NCBI GenBank assembly: GCA_018287875.1
Contig: JAGVVL010000001.1
Span: 1,302,001-1,366,000, forward strand
DNA length: 64,000 nt
Source of the DNA: Nigrospora sphaerica
Lineage: Eukaryota > Ascomycota > Sordariomycetes > Amphisphaeriales > Apiosporaceae
Direction of reading: 5' to 3'
Numbering within the stretch: the stretch's first letter is position 1; each line of letters opens with the position of its first letter. A program made the translations under genes and the position numbers. Below the pieces are notes generated by a model that had not been told where the DNA came from, ran no database searches, and was given only the letters and a program-made list of their open reading frames with translations. This document shows, in pieces, positions 34,772-45,334 of this stretch.

Positions 34772-37225
34772 CTAGTTCTGAGTCGTGAAGCCATTGAAAT
34801 CGTTCAGCGACCAGTCCATCGAGTTGCAGTCCAGGGGATAGTCAATGTTGAAATCTTGTGACGATTGTGCGAAGCCAGCGGCTAGGCTAGGTGTCGACAA
34901 GAAGAGACCAGCATCGTAATCGGGCGCCTTGTTCATACCGCTGGGCGGAAAGAGAAGAAAGTCATTGCCGAGCGCGTCATTGCTCGGGAAGTCGTCGAAT
35001 CCCTCGTCCACATCCGCCAGCGACGACGGTGTGTAGAGCATCGTGTTCCCTTGGCCGACAGGCGAGATGTGCTGAGCTGTAGGGGCGAGGCAGGGTTCAG
35101 CGGCAAATGCGGCGAACGTATCCATAACGCTCTTGTTGTTGTAAATGAACTGCGAGGGTGCAGGCACCTGCACATGGGCTCCGTAGATGTCCTCGAACTG
35201 CCCCGTGAACTCTGGGCTGAGTTCATGGTAATTGGTGAACTGCCCTGCGTCCGTCAAGGGGGTGGCATTGTCCAGAGTACCGACGGGCGAGTACTCAAGG
35301 CTGGTGTCGATTGGCGAGTAGTCGAGGCTTGTGTCAATGGGCGAGTAGTCGAGGTTGGTGTCAATGGGCGAGTACTCAAGGCTGATGTCCTCGTCAAACG
35401 GAATGTGCGAGTTGAATTCCTCGTTGAACTCTTCAGAGGATGGGTAATTCATATTCAGCTCCGGGCAGTCGATGAGTGGCTCCTCAGGCGGTGTCATGAG
35501 GTGATTACTGATGTCACTGCTCGGCGTGGGCAGGTTGGCCAGCATGGGTGTCGGGTCCGCCGAGACACTGGCCTTCTCCGAACCACCTTTTTTGTTGCAC
35601 TTCGTCCTGACGTAGGTCCACCCGTGGGCCTTCTCCATGTGTTGTTTGCAGTTCGACTCCCGTTTGGACTTGTACGGGCACGGCTTGAAGCGGCACTCGT
35701 ACATGGGAGGTGCTGACGAGTGCTTGTCGTTGATGTGGCGATCCATCTCCTTCTCCGTGGGCCAGCCGTACTCGTGGTATTTGCAAGTCGGGAGGGGGCA
35801 TTTCCAAGGGCGCGAATGTGTCTTTTCGTGCTTGGTCAAGTCACAGGGTCGCTTGAATTCCTTGTTGCACCCGGGCTCTTTGCACTTTTTGGGGGCGTAC
35901 TCCGAGGGGTCGGCGTTCTTCTTGCGACGAGCCATGGATCGCATGATTTCCTCTTCGTCGGCGAGTTGCTCGCTCATGGAGCGCTTGAACCGAACGGGGG
36001 ATTTGGCGTCACCGAGATCCTCCACAGGCTGGCCAGTAGCAATCGAGATGGCTTTGCCGTTCTTCTTGACGCGGACCAGCTCAGCAGGACGGCCCGTGGA
36101 CGAGAGGCCGCCCATGAGTTTGACCTCATCGGTACTGAGAGTCAAGTCAGCGTGGTTGTCAATACGCAGAGGTCGGGTCACGTACGGTTCCACATCCATG
36201 TCACCAAGTTCCTCACCAGCAGCTTGGCGCTCGCGAGCCGTGCGCATCTGCTCGGCGTGCTGCCGGATTTGATCGACCAGGTCGATAAAGTAGCCGCTGT
36301 TGTAAGGCCGGTCGCGGGGTCGCGTTTGTTCGCGATCGTTCAGGTATTCGACGGTGGCTTGGATGCATTGGATCGAAGTGAGGCAAAAGTCGAGGTATAG
36401 TTCGGCGGATTTGGCCCTCTCCTTCAAACACAGCGCCCGATAAGTAACTCCCCAGACGCCAGAATCTTCCAAAAGTTGACTCACCGGTGCCATAAAGAGC
36501 AGCGTCTTTTCCAAATCTCTCAAACAAACGATTTGGTTCTCCTGAATCCTCCTGGGGCAGTCCAGGACAATCGGCTCAAAGTCCTTCAATGAGGCCTTTG
36601 CCAGCAGTGGCTTCAACGTATGTTCGTGGATGCGGTTGACAGCGCGGGCGCTGAGGCGCTGAGTCTTCTCCGCCTTGGAGGCAGTAGCTGACCGAGTGAT
36701 GGCGGCAGCCACACCAGACATGTTGGACTCCTTGGCTGCCGACTGCTTGGAAGCAATCGAGGTGCCCAAGCCGCTGTCGGACTCATGGTGCCGAGAAGAA
36801 CGTCTGGCACGGGGCCGCAGCGCACGCTTTTCCGTGTTGGACTCCATCGTTGAAGAGACCCGCGATATGTCGTCAAGGCTGCCGTCGAGGAAGCCTTGGG
36901 GGACTGGCAAGCTCTCGTCGCGGAACGAGGGGTGAGTTGGCAAGCGCTCGGTTTTGATGGACGCGAGGGTATCCTCAATAGGGCCCAGGGTCATCATCAC
37001 ACGCCGACGGTGCGAGTCAATCACATCGTCGAGGCAAGTCTGGGATCGGCGAGGCAACGATGGGACCTTGAAGCTGGAGGCCGGAGAGCTGGATGACGGA
37101 GAAGTAGGAGAGTGAAAGGTCGCGCCCTTTCGAAGGGTCAGGTTGGTCTTAAGTGTCAGGCCATTGCTGCCGTCCGAGTCGGGACGAGTCACCGGGCCCG
37201 TCCTTCGCGGGTTGGAGAAGGACAT
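34772..37225 (-). CDS. ace1: ACE1-type C2H2 zinc-finger repressor of cellulase and xylanase genes
   Basis: The whole span is open (817 codons), but two introns are inferred: 36485-36421 side intron 36422-36484 and intron 36135-36185. Splicing gives exons 37225-36485, 36421-36186 and 36134-34772, 779 residues. The N-terminus (MSFSNPRR, then LRKGATFHSPTSPS) and the three C2H2-like fingers near 405-500, including FKRPCDLTKHEKTH and WPTEKEMDRHINDKH, match Trichoderma ACE1 as I recall it. ACE1 binds AGGCA sites and represses (hemi)cellulase genes in the nucleus. The C-terminal half is acidic and Ser/Pro-rich with four 9-residue repeats of the type SLEYSPIDT. The family call is strong; the regulatory target here is by homology. 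Confidence 0.92.
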   Translation of the reverse strand: MSFSNPRRTGPVTRPDSDGSNGLTLKTNLTLRKGATFHSPTSPSSSSPASSFKVPSLPRRSQTCLDDVIDSHRRRVMMTLGPIEDTLASIKTERLPTHPSFRDESLPVPQGFLDGSLDDISRVSSTMESNTEKRALRPRARRSSRHHESDSGLGTSIASKQSAAKESNMSGVAAAITRSATASKAEKTQRLSARAVNRIHEHTLKPLLAKASLKDFEPIVLDCPRRIQENQIVCLRDLEKTLLFMAPVSQLLEDSGVWGVTYRALCLKERAKSAELYLDFCLTSIQCIQATVEYLNDREQTRPRDRPYNSGYFIDLVDQIRQHAEQMRTARERQAAGEELGDMDVEPYVTRPLRIDNHADLTLSTDEVKLMGGLSSTGRPAELVRVKKNGKAISIATGQPVEDLGDAKSPVRFKRSMSEQLADEEEIMRSMARRKKNADPSEYAPKKCKEPGCNKEFKRPCDLTKHEKTHSRPWKCPLPTCKYHEYGWPTEKEMDRHINDKHSSAPPMYECRFKPCPYKSKRESNCKQHMEKAHGWTYVRTKCNKKGGSEKASVSADPTPMLANLPTPSSDISNHLMTPPEEPLIDCPELNMNYPSSEEFNEEFNSHIPFDEDISLEYSPIDTNLDYSPIDTSLDYSPIDTSLEYSPVGTLDNATPLTDAGQFTNYHELSPEFTGQFEDIYGAHVQVPAPSQFIYNNKSVMDTFAAFAAEPCLAPTAQHISPVGQGNTMLYTPSSLADVDEGFDDFPSNDALGNDFLLFPPSGMNKAPDYDAGLFLSTPSLAAGFAQSSQDFNIDYPLDCNSMDWSLNDFNGFTTQN
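35276..35383 (-). repeat. Four tandem 27-nt coding repeats in ace1
   Basis: Encodes SLEYSPIDT, NLDYSPIDT, SLDYSPIDT and SLEYSPVGT in a row. The unit is in frame and lies in the acidic C-terminal region after the zinc fingers. Confidence 0.85.
36135..36185 (-). other. Stop-free 51-nt intron in ace1
   Basis: Minus-strand donor GTACGT, branch GCTGAC and acceptor CTCTCAG. Length is divisible by three and no stop is present, so unspliced mRNA stays open and adds 17 residues. Removal restores DMDVEP-TDEVKLMGG, which matches the uninterrupted stretch in Trichoderma ACE1. Confidence 0.75.
36422..36484 (-). other. Stop-free 63-nt intron in ace1
   Basis: Minus-strand donor CCG/GTGAGT and acceptor TTTGAAG, phase 0 on both sides. 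Length is divisible by three with no stop, so retention adds 21 residues. Removal gives MAP-ERAKSAELYLDF, in line with MAPEKAKSAALYLDF remembered for Trichoderma ACE1. Confidence 0.75.
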
Positions 37226-40200
37226 GATGGTGCTCGGTGAGGTCTGGGGACGGTGGGGTAGTTATGATATGGGCAATGAGAGGGATAGGACTTCAGGGGT
37301 CCCTTGAGATACCGAGCTAGAGACGGCAGGGTTAGCACCGCTTAGCAGCACGACGCCCAGCTTCTGTGAGTCACAAGTCCTCCACACCGAAAGCAGAATG
37401 GCCCGAGGAGTCCAAATGATATCACAGATGCGCAGTGGGCATTGGTTCAATCCGTGGAGGGGGCGCGAGGCGGGGTGGAAAGGAAAGGGAAGGTCTGGCG
37501 GGCCGGGCCAACGCAACGAGGGCCGTTCTTACCTTCTCATACAAGTAGCCGGATTGGACCGGCTGAGGGTGACGTGACGATGGTTCGTCAAGTTCAGTGA
37601 GTGAAGGACGGTGTTGGTTGGGTTGCCGTTGACGAGCACGGGAACGCCCAAGCCGCCGAACAGTATGGCCGAGACGTAGGCGAGAAGACGAAAAGCAGTC
37701 GAGGGCCGCGATGAAAGCTGGGGGGAGCCGGTAGCTGCGGCGATGGTGGCGGGCAGCGGGCAGCAGCAGGAGCAGCGGTATAAAACCAGTTGCCTCGTGA
37801 GCCAGCACCTCGATGGACTGGAGCCGGGAGTACAGGGCGCGGGCAAACAGACACACGAGACGCTGCGTGATGGGGCGAGGGAGGGGAAAGGAGCTGCGAC
37901 CTCAAACACGCAGAACAGTGGCAGGGCAGGACATGCAGATGAAGCTTTGGCAAAAGGATGTGGTGAACGGGCGGTTCGACGAAGAATCCGGGGGGCGATG
38001 AGGATGAGGGACAACGGTCTCGACGGAGCGGCATTGATTTCACGGAACCCCGAGACGAGTGCTGCCTAAAATGTACCTCGGTACCGGACAGGGGGGAGCG
38101 GTTGGCGCTAGCGCGTAGCTGCTGGGGGCTGTGCGAATGGAAACATCAGCCCTGTAGCTTGGGTCTGCTTGCTGATAGCGAGCGACCTACCTCGTTGCCG
38201 TGAAGCCGGCGAGGGTCGTAGAGCGCCGGTACCAGTCACTCCGGGCTCGCTAACACGCCGGTGGGAGCTCCATGTCACTGGCTAATACCCACTAGCAGCG
38301 AGGCGGCGGCTGGGGGGCAAGGGGAATCCTACGGCACATACCAAAGACTCCATACAGCTGAGCGAACACCCATGTCCGTCTGCATCACCGTGGGCCCATC
38401 TCATCGTACATTGAGGGACTACGAGTTGTTGGCCTTTTCCAATGCGCGAGGTAGGACGCCTTCCCCCCCGCCCCGGGTGTACGAAGCACCCGCGGACAGT
38501 AGTCCTTTGTAATTGATGCGCTGCTGGTCGGCGGAGCACCGACTTACCGAGCCTATCTTTAACTGAGTCCGAGCAGCCCGCGCTTTATGTCCTTGCGAGC
38601 AGTCTTGAGATACTGGATGTTTGCACTTCTGTAATATGGTACTTTGAGGGTGTGGGTATGCATCGTAGTATGGGATGAATGCACGCTTGTGGACTTTCAC
38701 GATTGACCTCTTGTACATACTACCTAATCAGGCACATCTGCCGGCTTAGTTGTATATGTAGGACCAGCCTCTCATACGTGTTTCCTCCTTTCGCCGTCTC
38801 TTTCACATACGCACTCTCTCTCGCGCGCGCGCGCATTTTCTCTGTCGAGCTCTGTCTCTCTCCTCCCCCTTCGTCGTCATTCTTCCCCGAATCCGAGCCG
38901 GCGAGCGCTGCTGCAGGGATTGCGCGGTCACTTGAACAGGCCGTCAGACGGCGTGACTTTGAACCGAGCCAGAAGAATGGGGCGGGTCCCCGCAAAAATC
39001 ATCAATTAATCAGCCCGCGCGCTGTCTTTATCTGGCAATTGAGGGTCTTGGCCCAGGCCGAGCTCGCCGACGGCGCCGAAAGCCCAGCGTCGCGCGGCGA
39101 GGGCGGCTCAGGACCATCTCAACACGTCCAGGCCTAGAGGTACCCGCCGACATGTCCCCTGTCGCTTTGGTTGAAAATGGCACCATTCCTACGAAGCGCT
39201 TGCCCTGCATGCATGCTTTTGCTGGCTTTTACGGCTCCCACCCCGGCCTGCCGACCGATTATATCCAGACCGTCCCTCTCTCTCCCTCTCCTCCCTGGTT
39301 TCTAGCCGACTCCGTGCGCACAGGTCAGGGAACCAGCTACCTCTGGCTGCTTGTTTCAAGCGAAGGAACTATTGACCGTCCGTCCCGCGCACTGCGACGC
39401 TTGCGAGGCGAAGCAAAGACCACACCCCCCAGCTCGCGATGCCACCGGAGGGGTCCCATACAAAAGAACCCGAGGTAAATGATTCTGTCTACTACTGGGT
39501 AAGTATGGAAGCCAACCCGCACTGCTCGCTGGTCCCAGTGGCGTCCGCCCTGCCGTTGGCCGTGGTCCATCGCACGCCGGCGAGGATGCGCCGACGCTTG
39601 GAATAGTCTCCACGTCATTGGTGCCAAATGATGAGTGACTGTCTGGTCGGCGGGTCGGCGGGACGTGGACGATGTATATGTAGTAGGTATGTATGCACTG
39701 CGCCCTTGACCGCAGCACCTTCCGGGCATGGTCATGTCTCAGCTGGATGAAGCCAAAAGAGAAAGTTGCCCATCGAACTCGACGAGTAAGTGAAAAGTAT
39801 GGAGCCAAGGCGACAAGGGATCGAGCCAACGGGTCTATTCGTATGTACAGCCCCCTCCTTCTGGGGTTCGTTTGTTTGTCCGTTTCTTGCCAGATCGGCG
39901 ACAAGGCCGGGAGGGACCTTTCATTGGCCGAGCATACCACCTCGTCTCCATGGGCGTACCGACTGTAAGGCTGTGCGGTAGTGGAGTGTGCATGGGATCC
40001 GATGCGACTGAAACCAAACAGCTTGACCGGGTCCCGCATCGACTCTACTATTTACCCTATTACTATGTACAAATATTGTATGCGACGGCGAGCTGGACAT
40101 TGTCGATGGGCAGACGAGATCACCATCCCCGGCGTGCGTCTCACGAGCACTACCCGATAGCCCAATCGAAAGGGGCAGCCGGTCTCGTCTAGCACGGGCT

Positions 40201-40502
40201 CGGTCAGGCGTCGTATTTCGTCCCGTATACGCCAGCAGCAAAGCGAGCCTAGCAAAGAAGTCAAGCGGCCCGGCCAATGGCTGAACGAAGGGAAACTCTC
40301 GGTTGGTTGCCAAGGCGTTACCCGTGTGCGTGGGATGGGCAAACAGCTAATAAATAAAGCAAGCCTCTTCTCTGACTTTGACGCCTGGCTCAACCATTCG
40401 CCGGCCTGGCGCGATGCAGAGACGCACAAAGCCTACACTCCCCTCCACTGAAACGCCGAGGGGTGCCGTACATTCGCGTCTTGGTGGCTTGGGTGTCTGG
40501 CT
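37226..40502. other. Long upstream region of ace1 with probable 5'-UTR intron; otherwise no gene seen
   Basis: About 3.3 kb. On the minus strand a likely leader intron runs from donor GAGAAG/GTAAGA (37532) to acceptor CTCTAG (37317), with branch GCTAAC 13 nt before the acceptor. Upstream C/T-rich sequence continues to about 38050 and fits a long leader. A CT/CG simple repeat lies at 38814-38834. No convincing protein gene between 38100 and 40500. Confidence 0.45.
38814..38834. repeat. CT then CG dinucleotide repeat
   Basis: CTCTCTC followed by about six CG units in 21 nt, in the ace1 upstream spacer. Alternating CG tracts can adopt Z-DNA in principle. Confidence 0.7.
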
Positions 40503-41210
40503 CTATTCCGGCACAAAAGCTCCTGGCTCCTGCTCCTCCCACTGGCGCGAATAGAAGACCATCTTCGGAAGCGGTGGCGAGACGGGATGCTTACGCCAGT
40601 CCTTGCAGTCCTCGTCGTCGCTGTCGACCTCAGAGACCTCGTCCGAGTCGCCCATGAGCTTTCTTTCCAGAAGTTCATCCTGCTGAATACAGCCGTTGTG
40701 CGCGCGCATAGGCTCGGGGAAACGATATCCCTGGTAGACCCCAGGTCTGTGAGCGCCTGCTTGGCGACCCTGTAGAAGTGCGGGCTGGGGCTTGATAGGC
40801 TCACCGAGGACTTTTGGAGATACTCCTCTGCCCATCGGCGCGTCTCCTTGGTCGCCTCCCTGGCGGGAACGGTACGGCCTGGCCCCCAACCCGTCGAAGT
40901 CGTTTCCTGGGAAGGATACAAAGGCCTGGCCTAGACGCGGGTCGATGTATGAATCTCTCTGCCCCTGATTGCCCGGCAATCCATACAGAGCCGCCGCCTG
41001 CGTTCCTCTGGCGCGGACATGCCACATTTTCTTGGCACAAGACGGGCAATAATCAGGGCTGTTGTGTGCTTTCGTGCTGCGGCCGCGACACCTGCTGCTG
41101 CCAAAACAGGACGCCATGCAGCTCTGCCCTTGGTCTTCCTTGTCATGATATGGCTCAAGGTCTCGCCGTTGGTGGCCACATCGATACTTATAGTAGTGGC
41201 CGGGGCACAT
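40503..41210 (-). CDS. Conserved-looking hypothetical protein with Cys/His zinc-type N-terminus
   Basis: Single open frame of 235 residues, not recognised as a named family. The first ~65 residues look structured: MCPGHYYKYRCGHQRR, then CMASCFGSSRC and YCPSCAKKM give paired Cys/His spacings (CxxH, CxH, CxxC) that could bind zinc. The middle is Gly/Arg/Gln-rich and likely disordered, and the end is acidic (DEVSEVDSDDEDC) before a short aromatic tail. Length, clean start and stop and the regular Cys pattern support a real gene. There is no signal peptide or membrane segment. It is divergent from the unrecognised gene at 42035, about 820 nt away. No function is proposed. Confidence 0.6.
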   Translation of the reverse strand: MCPGHYYKYRCGHQRRDLEPYHDKEDQGQSCMASCFGSSRCRGRSTKAHNSPDYCPSCAKKMWHVRARGTQAAALYGLPGNQGQRDSYIDPRLGQAFVSFPGNDFDGLGARPYRSRQGGDQGDAPMGRGVSPKVLGEPIKPQPALLQGRQAGAHRPGVYQGYRFPEPMRAHNGCIQQDELLERKLMGDSDEVSEVDSDDEDCKDWRKHPVSPPLPKMVFYSRQWEEQEPGAFVPE

Positions 41211-42034
41211 CGACGAGGCTGGGTAGGTACTTCCTGTGGGTGGTTATATAGTGAAAAGGGGGAAGTCCTCTCTGTGCCCGACAGAGATGAAGAGTACAAA
41301 CTGGTTGCAAAGAATTCGCGCAGATATAAAAACAAGACAATAATAGAACTGCACTTCCGTTAAATTTGCCTTCGACGTGAAGACCTGCGCCCAATTCTCC
41401 TGGCCAAGCATGCGGTGGCCGAAATTCATGGAGTATTTGGCCTCATTAGCGGCTGCCTCTCGTCAGACTGTTCCTTTTTTCCAATCCAACATGGCAAATC
41501 CCTTTGAAAATTGGGTCTGAAAGACTACAATAAAATAAATGGTCTATGATAAACACCTAGCTCTTCCTTCTCGAGTATCACCATGGAGCTCGATGGATAA
41601 TCGTTGCCTTCGAAACCTGCACCCACAGAGTTGCTCCAGGTTGTGCGTGAATCTTCTTTCTCGATTCTTACCCAAGCAGCGCTATTTCGACTATAGCCCA
41701 TGACATTCCATACTGGAATGAATATCTATTGTCAGTGCTTTTCCTGAAGCGCCCACCGGACACGAGCGTATTATCTCTACGTCTGTCGGGGGACGGCCTG
41801 GCTTTTGGTCCCGGACCCCTGGGTGGAATTGTTGAAGGTAAAAATAGACGAATAACAAGGCTGGATGCAACCTTGTGCTTTGTTCTGCCACCATCAAGGC
41901 CCTTGGCAAACTACTCGCACACCAGTCATTGTGCTGGCTTCCAGCAAGCAGCTGCATTAAGACCACACTCGACGTTGGGCTCCGCAGAGAAGGGGGGACA
42001 CAACCATACTCGTCCGTTTCATTCCCGGTCCAGC
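41211..42034. other. Divergent spacer between two hypothetical genes
   Basis: 824 nt holding both promoters. The frame of the plus-strand gene continues open upstream to 41729, so its start could be earlier or extra 5' exons could exist here (a donor-like GTAAAAATAG follows at 41838). Confidence 0.4.
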
Positions 42035-43511
42035 ATGTTAGCGCATACTTGTGCAGTTGCCCATCTCGATCTTCTTTACCGCGACTTTGCCAATACCATC
42101 ATATCCTTGGCCATTCTTCTTTGCAACGCCCTCTACTCGTCCCGAACGCATACTGATATCGAACCAGAGCTGGTTCCTGACGAGCCAACATGGATTGCCG
42201 TTCGTGCAGAGGCAGTTAACACCCAGGGTCTCATCAGGAACCCATCTGATAGCCCCCGTAACGCAGCGGATGCGTCTGGTGGAAGCGCTCCGGCTGCTTG
42301 GAGCGAAGAGGAGCTCGATAACTCGGACACATCACGCTCTCCCTACGGGTCAAGCCCCGACAGCTCAGGGAGTACTTCTACCAGTGAAAAAACCAGCGAC
42401 TGCGACCGGGAGCATGTAAGTTTCGAACGGACTACAAGCAGTCTCGGATTCCGAGAGGAGGAAGAGGGTGGGTTCACGGATACAACCCTTGCACGTACCC
42501 CTTGTGTGGACATAGATCTCGAGATCGGCTTGGTCAGATCCGTACCAGAGCCATCGGTGACCTTCCCTTCGATTGCTGGGAAAACAAGCGGAACTGGAGT
42601 TTCCTCCCAGCAGTTGTCCCGACTGACGAGGCTGCGTTCTCTGCCGCATTCATCGGCCAACCCCAGGACCAGTGTGTACCAGTCGCGCAGGCGAAACGAC
42701 CTCGCGCCAATCCCCGAGGAAGCGAAGCTCGGCCTACTCGAGGAAGAGTCGGAACCGGGTGCTTCCAAGCCGCCGGCGTCTTGTCGTAGCTCCGACGCAA
42801 GCGAGGAGCTGGATGACGGCCTCACCGACCCCTACTCTTGCGAGGGCGGAGAGGTCTTGAGGGCAATAAAGAAGTGGCTCCTGCTTCCCAATGATCTGGA
42901 GCCCTTGGCCGTGTTGTACATGCTCTCGGCCCTCAAAGACGCGCCGGCTTTCCTGCCAGGTTTGATCCCCGCGAAGGCAAGTCTAGTGCGCGACGGGCTT
43001 TTCATCAACCTTCGGAGTCGCGCCGACCTCCGCCACGGCAACGCCCTTTTCCTGGCATGTCTCTGCAAACTGCGCTGGGACGACCTGCTGTCACAGGTGG
43101 GCAAAAGTCGATCGGGACAGGATTCAGGGCTTTCTTTTGGCTCCGGAGTCACCCACCACTCCGCTGATCCAGCGCCGGGTACGTTCCCGGATGCGGGCCG
43201 AGAAAAGCAGTCTATGCAATGTTGTCACGGTAAAGCATCATCTTGAGGCCCAGGAGACCCCGGCATCGTCCCCGGCGCCCAAGAAATACGACGACGAGGA
43301 GGAGGCACGGAGGCTACAGCATGGGTTTCGGTGTATATCAGAAAGAGTCCGGGGCCTTGAAGACATCGCTGGGGCAATTCTTTACGAGGTCGGTGAGCTG
43401 GAAACTCGAGTGGACATTCTGGATGTACGGCTGGAGTTTCTGGATGCGAAGATCGAGGGCGCACTCGAGGAAGAAGAGGCTGCGTTCGGCCCGCGGTTTT
43501 CCCGGCTCTAG
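42035..43511 (+). CDS. Hypothetical acidic Ser-rich protein with C-terminal coiled-coil-like helix
   Basis: Exons 42035-43096 and 43173-43511 give 466 residues; the join is inferred because two overlapping frames are bridged by a 76-nt intron (donor CAG/GTGGGC, branch CTGAT, acceptor ATCCAG). Not recognised. An N-terminal hydrophobic patch (about 18-34) is followed by a long acidic Ser/Thr/Pro-rich disordered part. A more ordered block near 270-354 reads LRAIKKWLLLPNDLEP...LFLACLCKLRWDDLL. The end, from about residue 390, is a charged helix with heptad-like hydrophobics. The first ATG is uncertain because the frame is open further up. Confidence is moderate that a gene exists and low for exact ends. 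Confidence 0.5.
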
Positions 43512-43707
43512 GCCTTGCAGATACAGCCATAAGGTCACCTGTTTCTTTGTATCTTTGCTTTGCTGTGCGGCCGTTTCTTGTTCACGCGTACGTAGTACGG
43601 ATGGATAGGTAAATTTGCAGCTTCTGCCTCCCAACAATCGTGCCAACGCCTGGCGGTCATGACGCATACCCGTGCTACGTTATTATTACTCGAGCGGACT
43701 TTTTCTC

Positions 43708-45334
43708 CTAGCCCCGGTATACGCCTGACCGTATACCCAAGCCCTGCATAGGAATCGAGTTGGATCCCACCTGGCGTGAAAGGGTGCGGACTAGTCCACC
43801 ACAACGCAATGGATCATGGATCTTGGGCATCATCTTGTAATGGACAATGGCTTTGGAGCCCTCCAAGCCCTCCTGACCGGACTCTGGGTCGGGTAGCCGT
43901 TCGAACGAGCCCTTGCTGTCGACATGATGGATAGGCCTCTGGGGCCCCGTCCACCTCCGGCTTCCAATCGCATTGGAGCCTTCCGCAGTCGCTTCTGCCT
44001 CTTCCGTCGCAGCCCGCGTGGGCCCGAAGATGGCGTGTTTCGCCTTGCGGACTAGAGGCTGCAGCGTGGGCAGACAGGCACAGACAACGGCCATTCCCAC
44101 CTCGACGCCGCTCCATACCGCTGTATCCGTCACCACTTATACCCCAGTCAGCCCCATACCATAGCCCAAAAAATCGCCTGGATGAGAGAGTCTTACCCGT
44201 GGTATCAGCCCCGGGGCCGGCATTAATCAGGTTGGCGATGAATTTGACACGGATGATGCTGATGACGGTGACGCTGCGGCCAGTCCGTTAGCCAGTAGTC
44301 TTCAGCACAGGAAGGACGCTTGCCGATTCACTCACAAGCCCCCGAGGAGAAACATGCCGCACACGGCAACCTTTTGCCAGATCACGATCTGGAGCCTTCG
44401 TACCTCCCGGATTGGAAGTGACAGGATGATGACATCGATGAGAATCTGTCCCTGGTGAGTGGGTGGCCCAGCTGCACCATTGCGCGTCGAGTACCTACGT
44501 GAGGAACTGGCACGCGGGTCAATGTTAGCCGGGGGTATCGACGAGGCCAAGCGGAAAGCCTAGGGTGCCTCACCAGCAAGTGCAGTGTAGTAAGTATAGT
44601 GGTCGACGCATGAGCCCTCGTGCGTCGCACCCCAAGCCCGAGGCACGGGGTTACACTGGAAGAATACGACAAAAACCACCGCCAAGTACCACAGAAGAGC
44701 CAACACCGCCAGGACGATTACAGCTCGTCTCATGAACTTGGTGGGGAAAAGTCGATCGTACATTGCCAAGATGGAGAGTTTTACTGCCGTTATGGCGGTG
44801 CCGTACGTGAGCTCGCTGACAAAAGTCCACTGTTGTGCTCAGTCAGCCTACAAACTACTCGGAGTACCATGGTCCGCTGCTTACCACTTCTATGACTTGC
44901 AACTGCCCCGGCGTAGTCAAAAGAATGACATCTAGGTGCCTCCCAAGACCGTTATTGGCCACTGATAGAGCCTCCAAGTCAGCCTGCCGGCCCCGGTCAC
45001 GAAGACAAGGACAGGGGTGGGAAGACGAAGGAAGGGAGGCGCTCACAGACGATGGTAGTCGTCATATACGCGACAGCGGGGATCTGGTAAGGGCATGTAT
45101 TAGCACTATCGGTGCTCCCGGCGCGAAACTTGGTCGAGCACCTACCAGGCCGCCCACAAGGATCCAGTCATCCAGGCCCAGGCGTGTCGTTCTGACCAGG
45201 CGAGCAGCAAGGCGCAGCATCACCAAGGCGACGGAGAGACCTATCATGGCGGCGCCGACTCGCCCTGCCACCGGCCCTTGATTGTAGTTGACATAGTCGG
45301 GAGATAAGTCGTCCAGGTTCGGGAGGGAGTCCAT
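43708..45334 (-). CDS. Rhodopsin-like (SAT4/PTH11-type) seven-helix fungal membrane protein
   Basis: Seven exons in transcript order: 45334-45146, 45083-45047, 44961-44885, 44829-44574, 44471-44336, 44273-44197 and 44135-43708, 399 residues with phase kept throughout. Features typical of the fungal rhodopsin-domain family (PF20684-like): the first helix ends LGLDDWILVGGL, then NGLGRHLDV, the third helix KLSILAMYDRLFP, the FFQCNPVPRAW...GSCVD loop, IDVIILSLPI, and the last helix VEVGMAVVCACLPTLQPLV. The cytosolic tail of about 100 residues is Ser/Gly-rich. No CFEM domain precedes the helices. The exon 4-5 junction is the weakest. Some relatives act as PTH11-type surface receptors; for this one no ligand or role is known. 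Confidence 0.82.

Noticed and set aside
43097..43127. 31-nt intron joining the two frames of the hypothetical gene
   Set aside because: Too short for a fungal spliceosomal intron; the 76-nt alternative ending at 43172 has a branch site and keeps frame.
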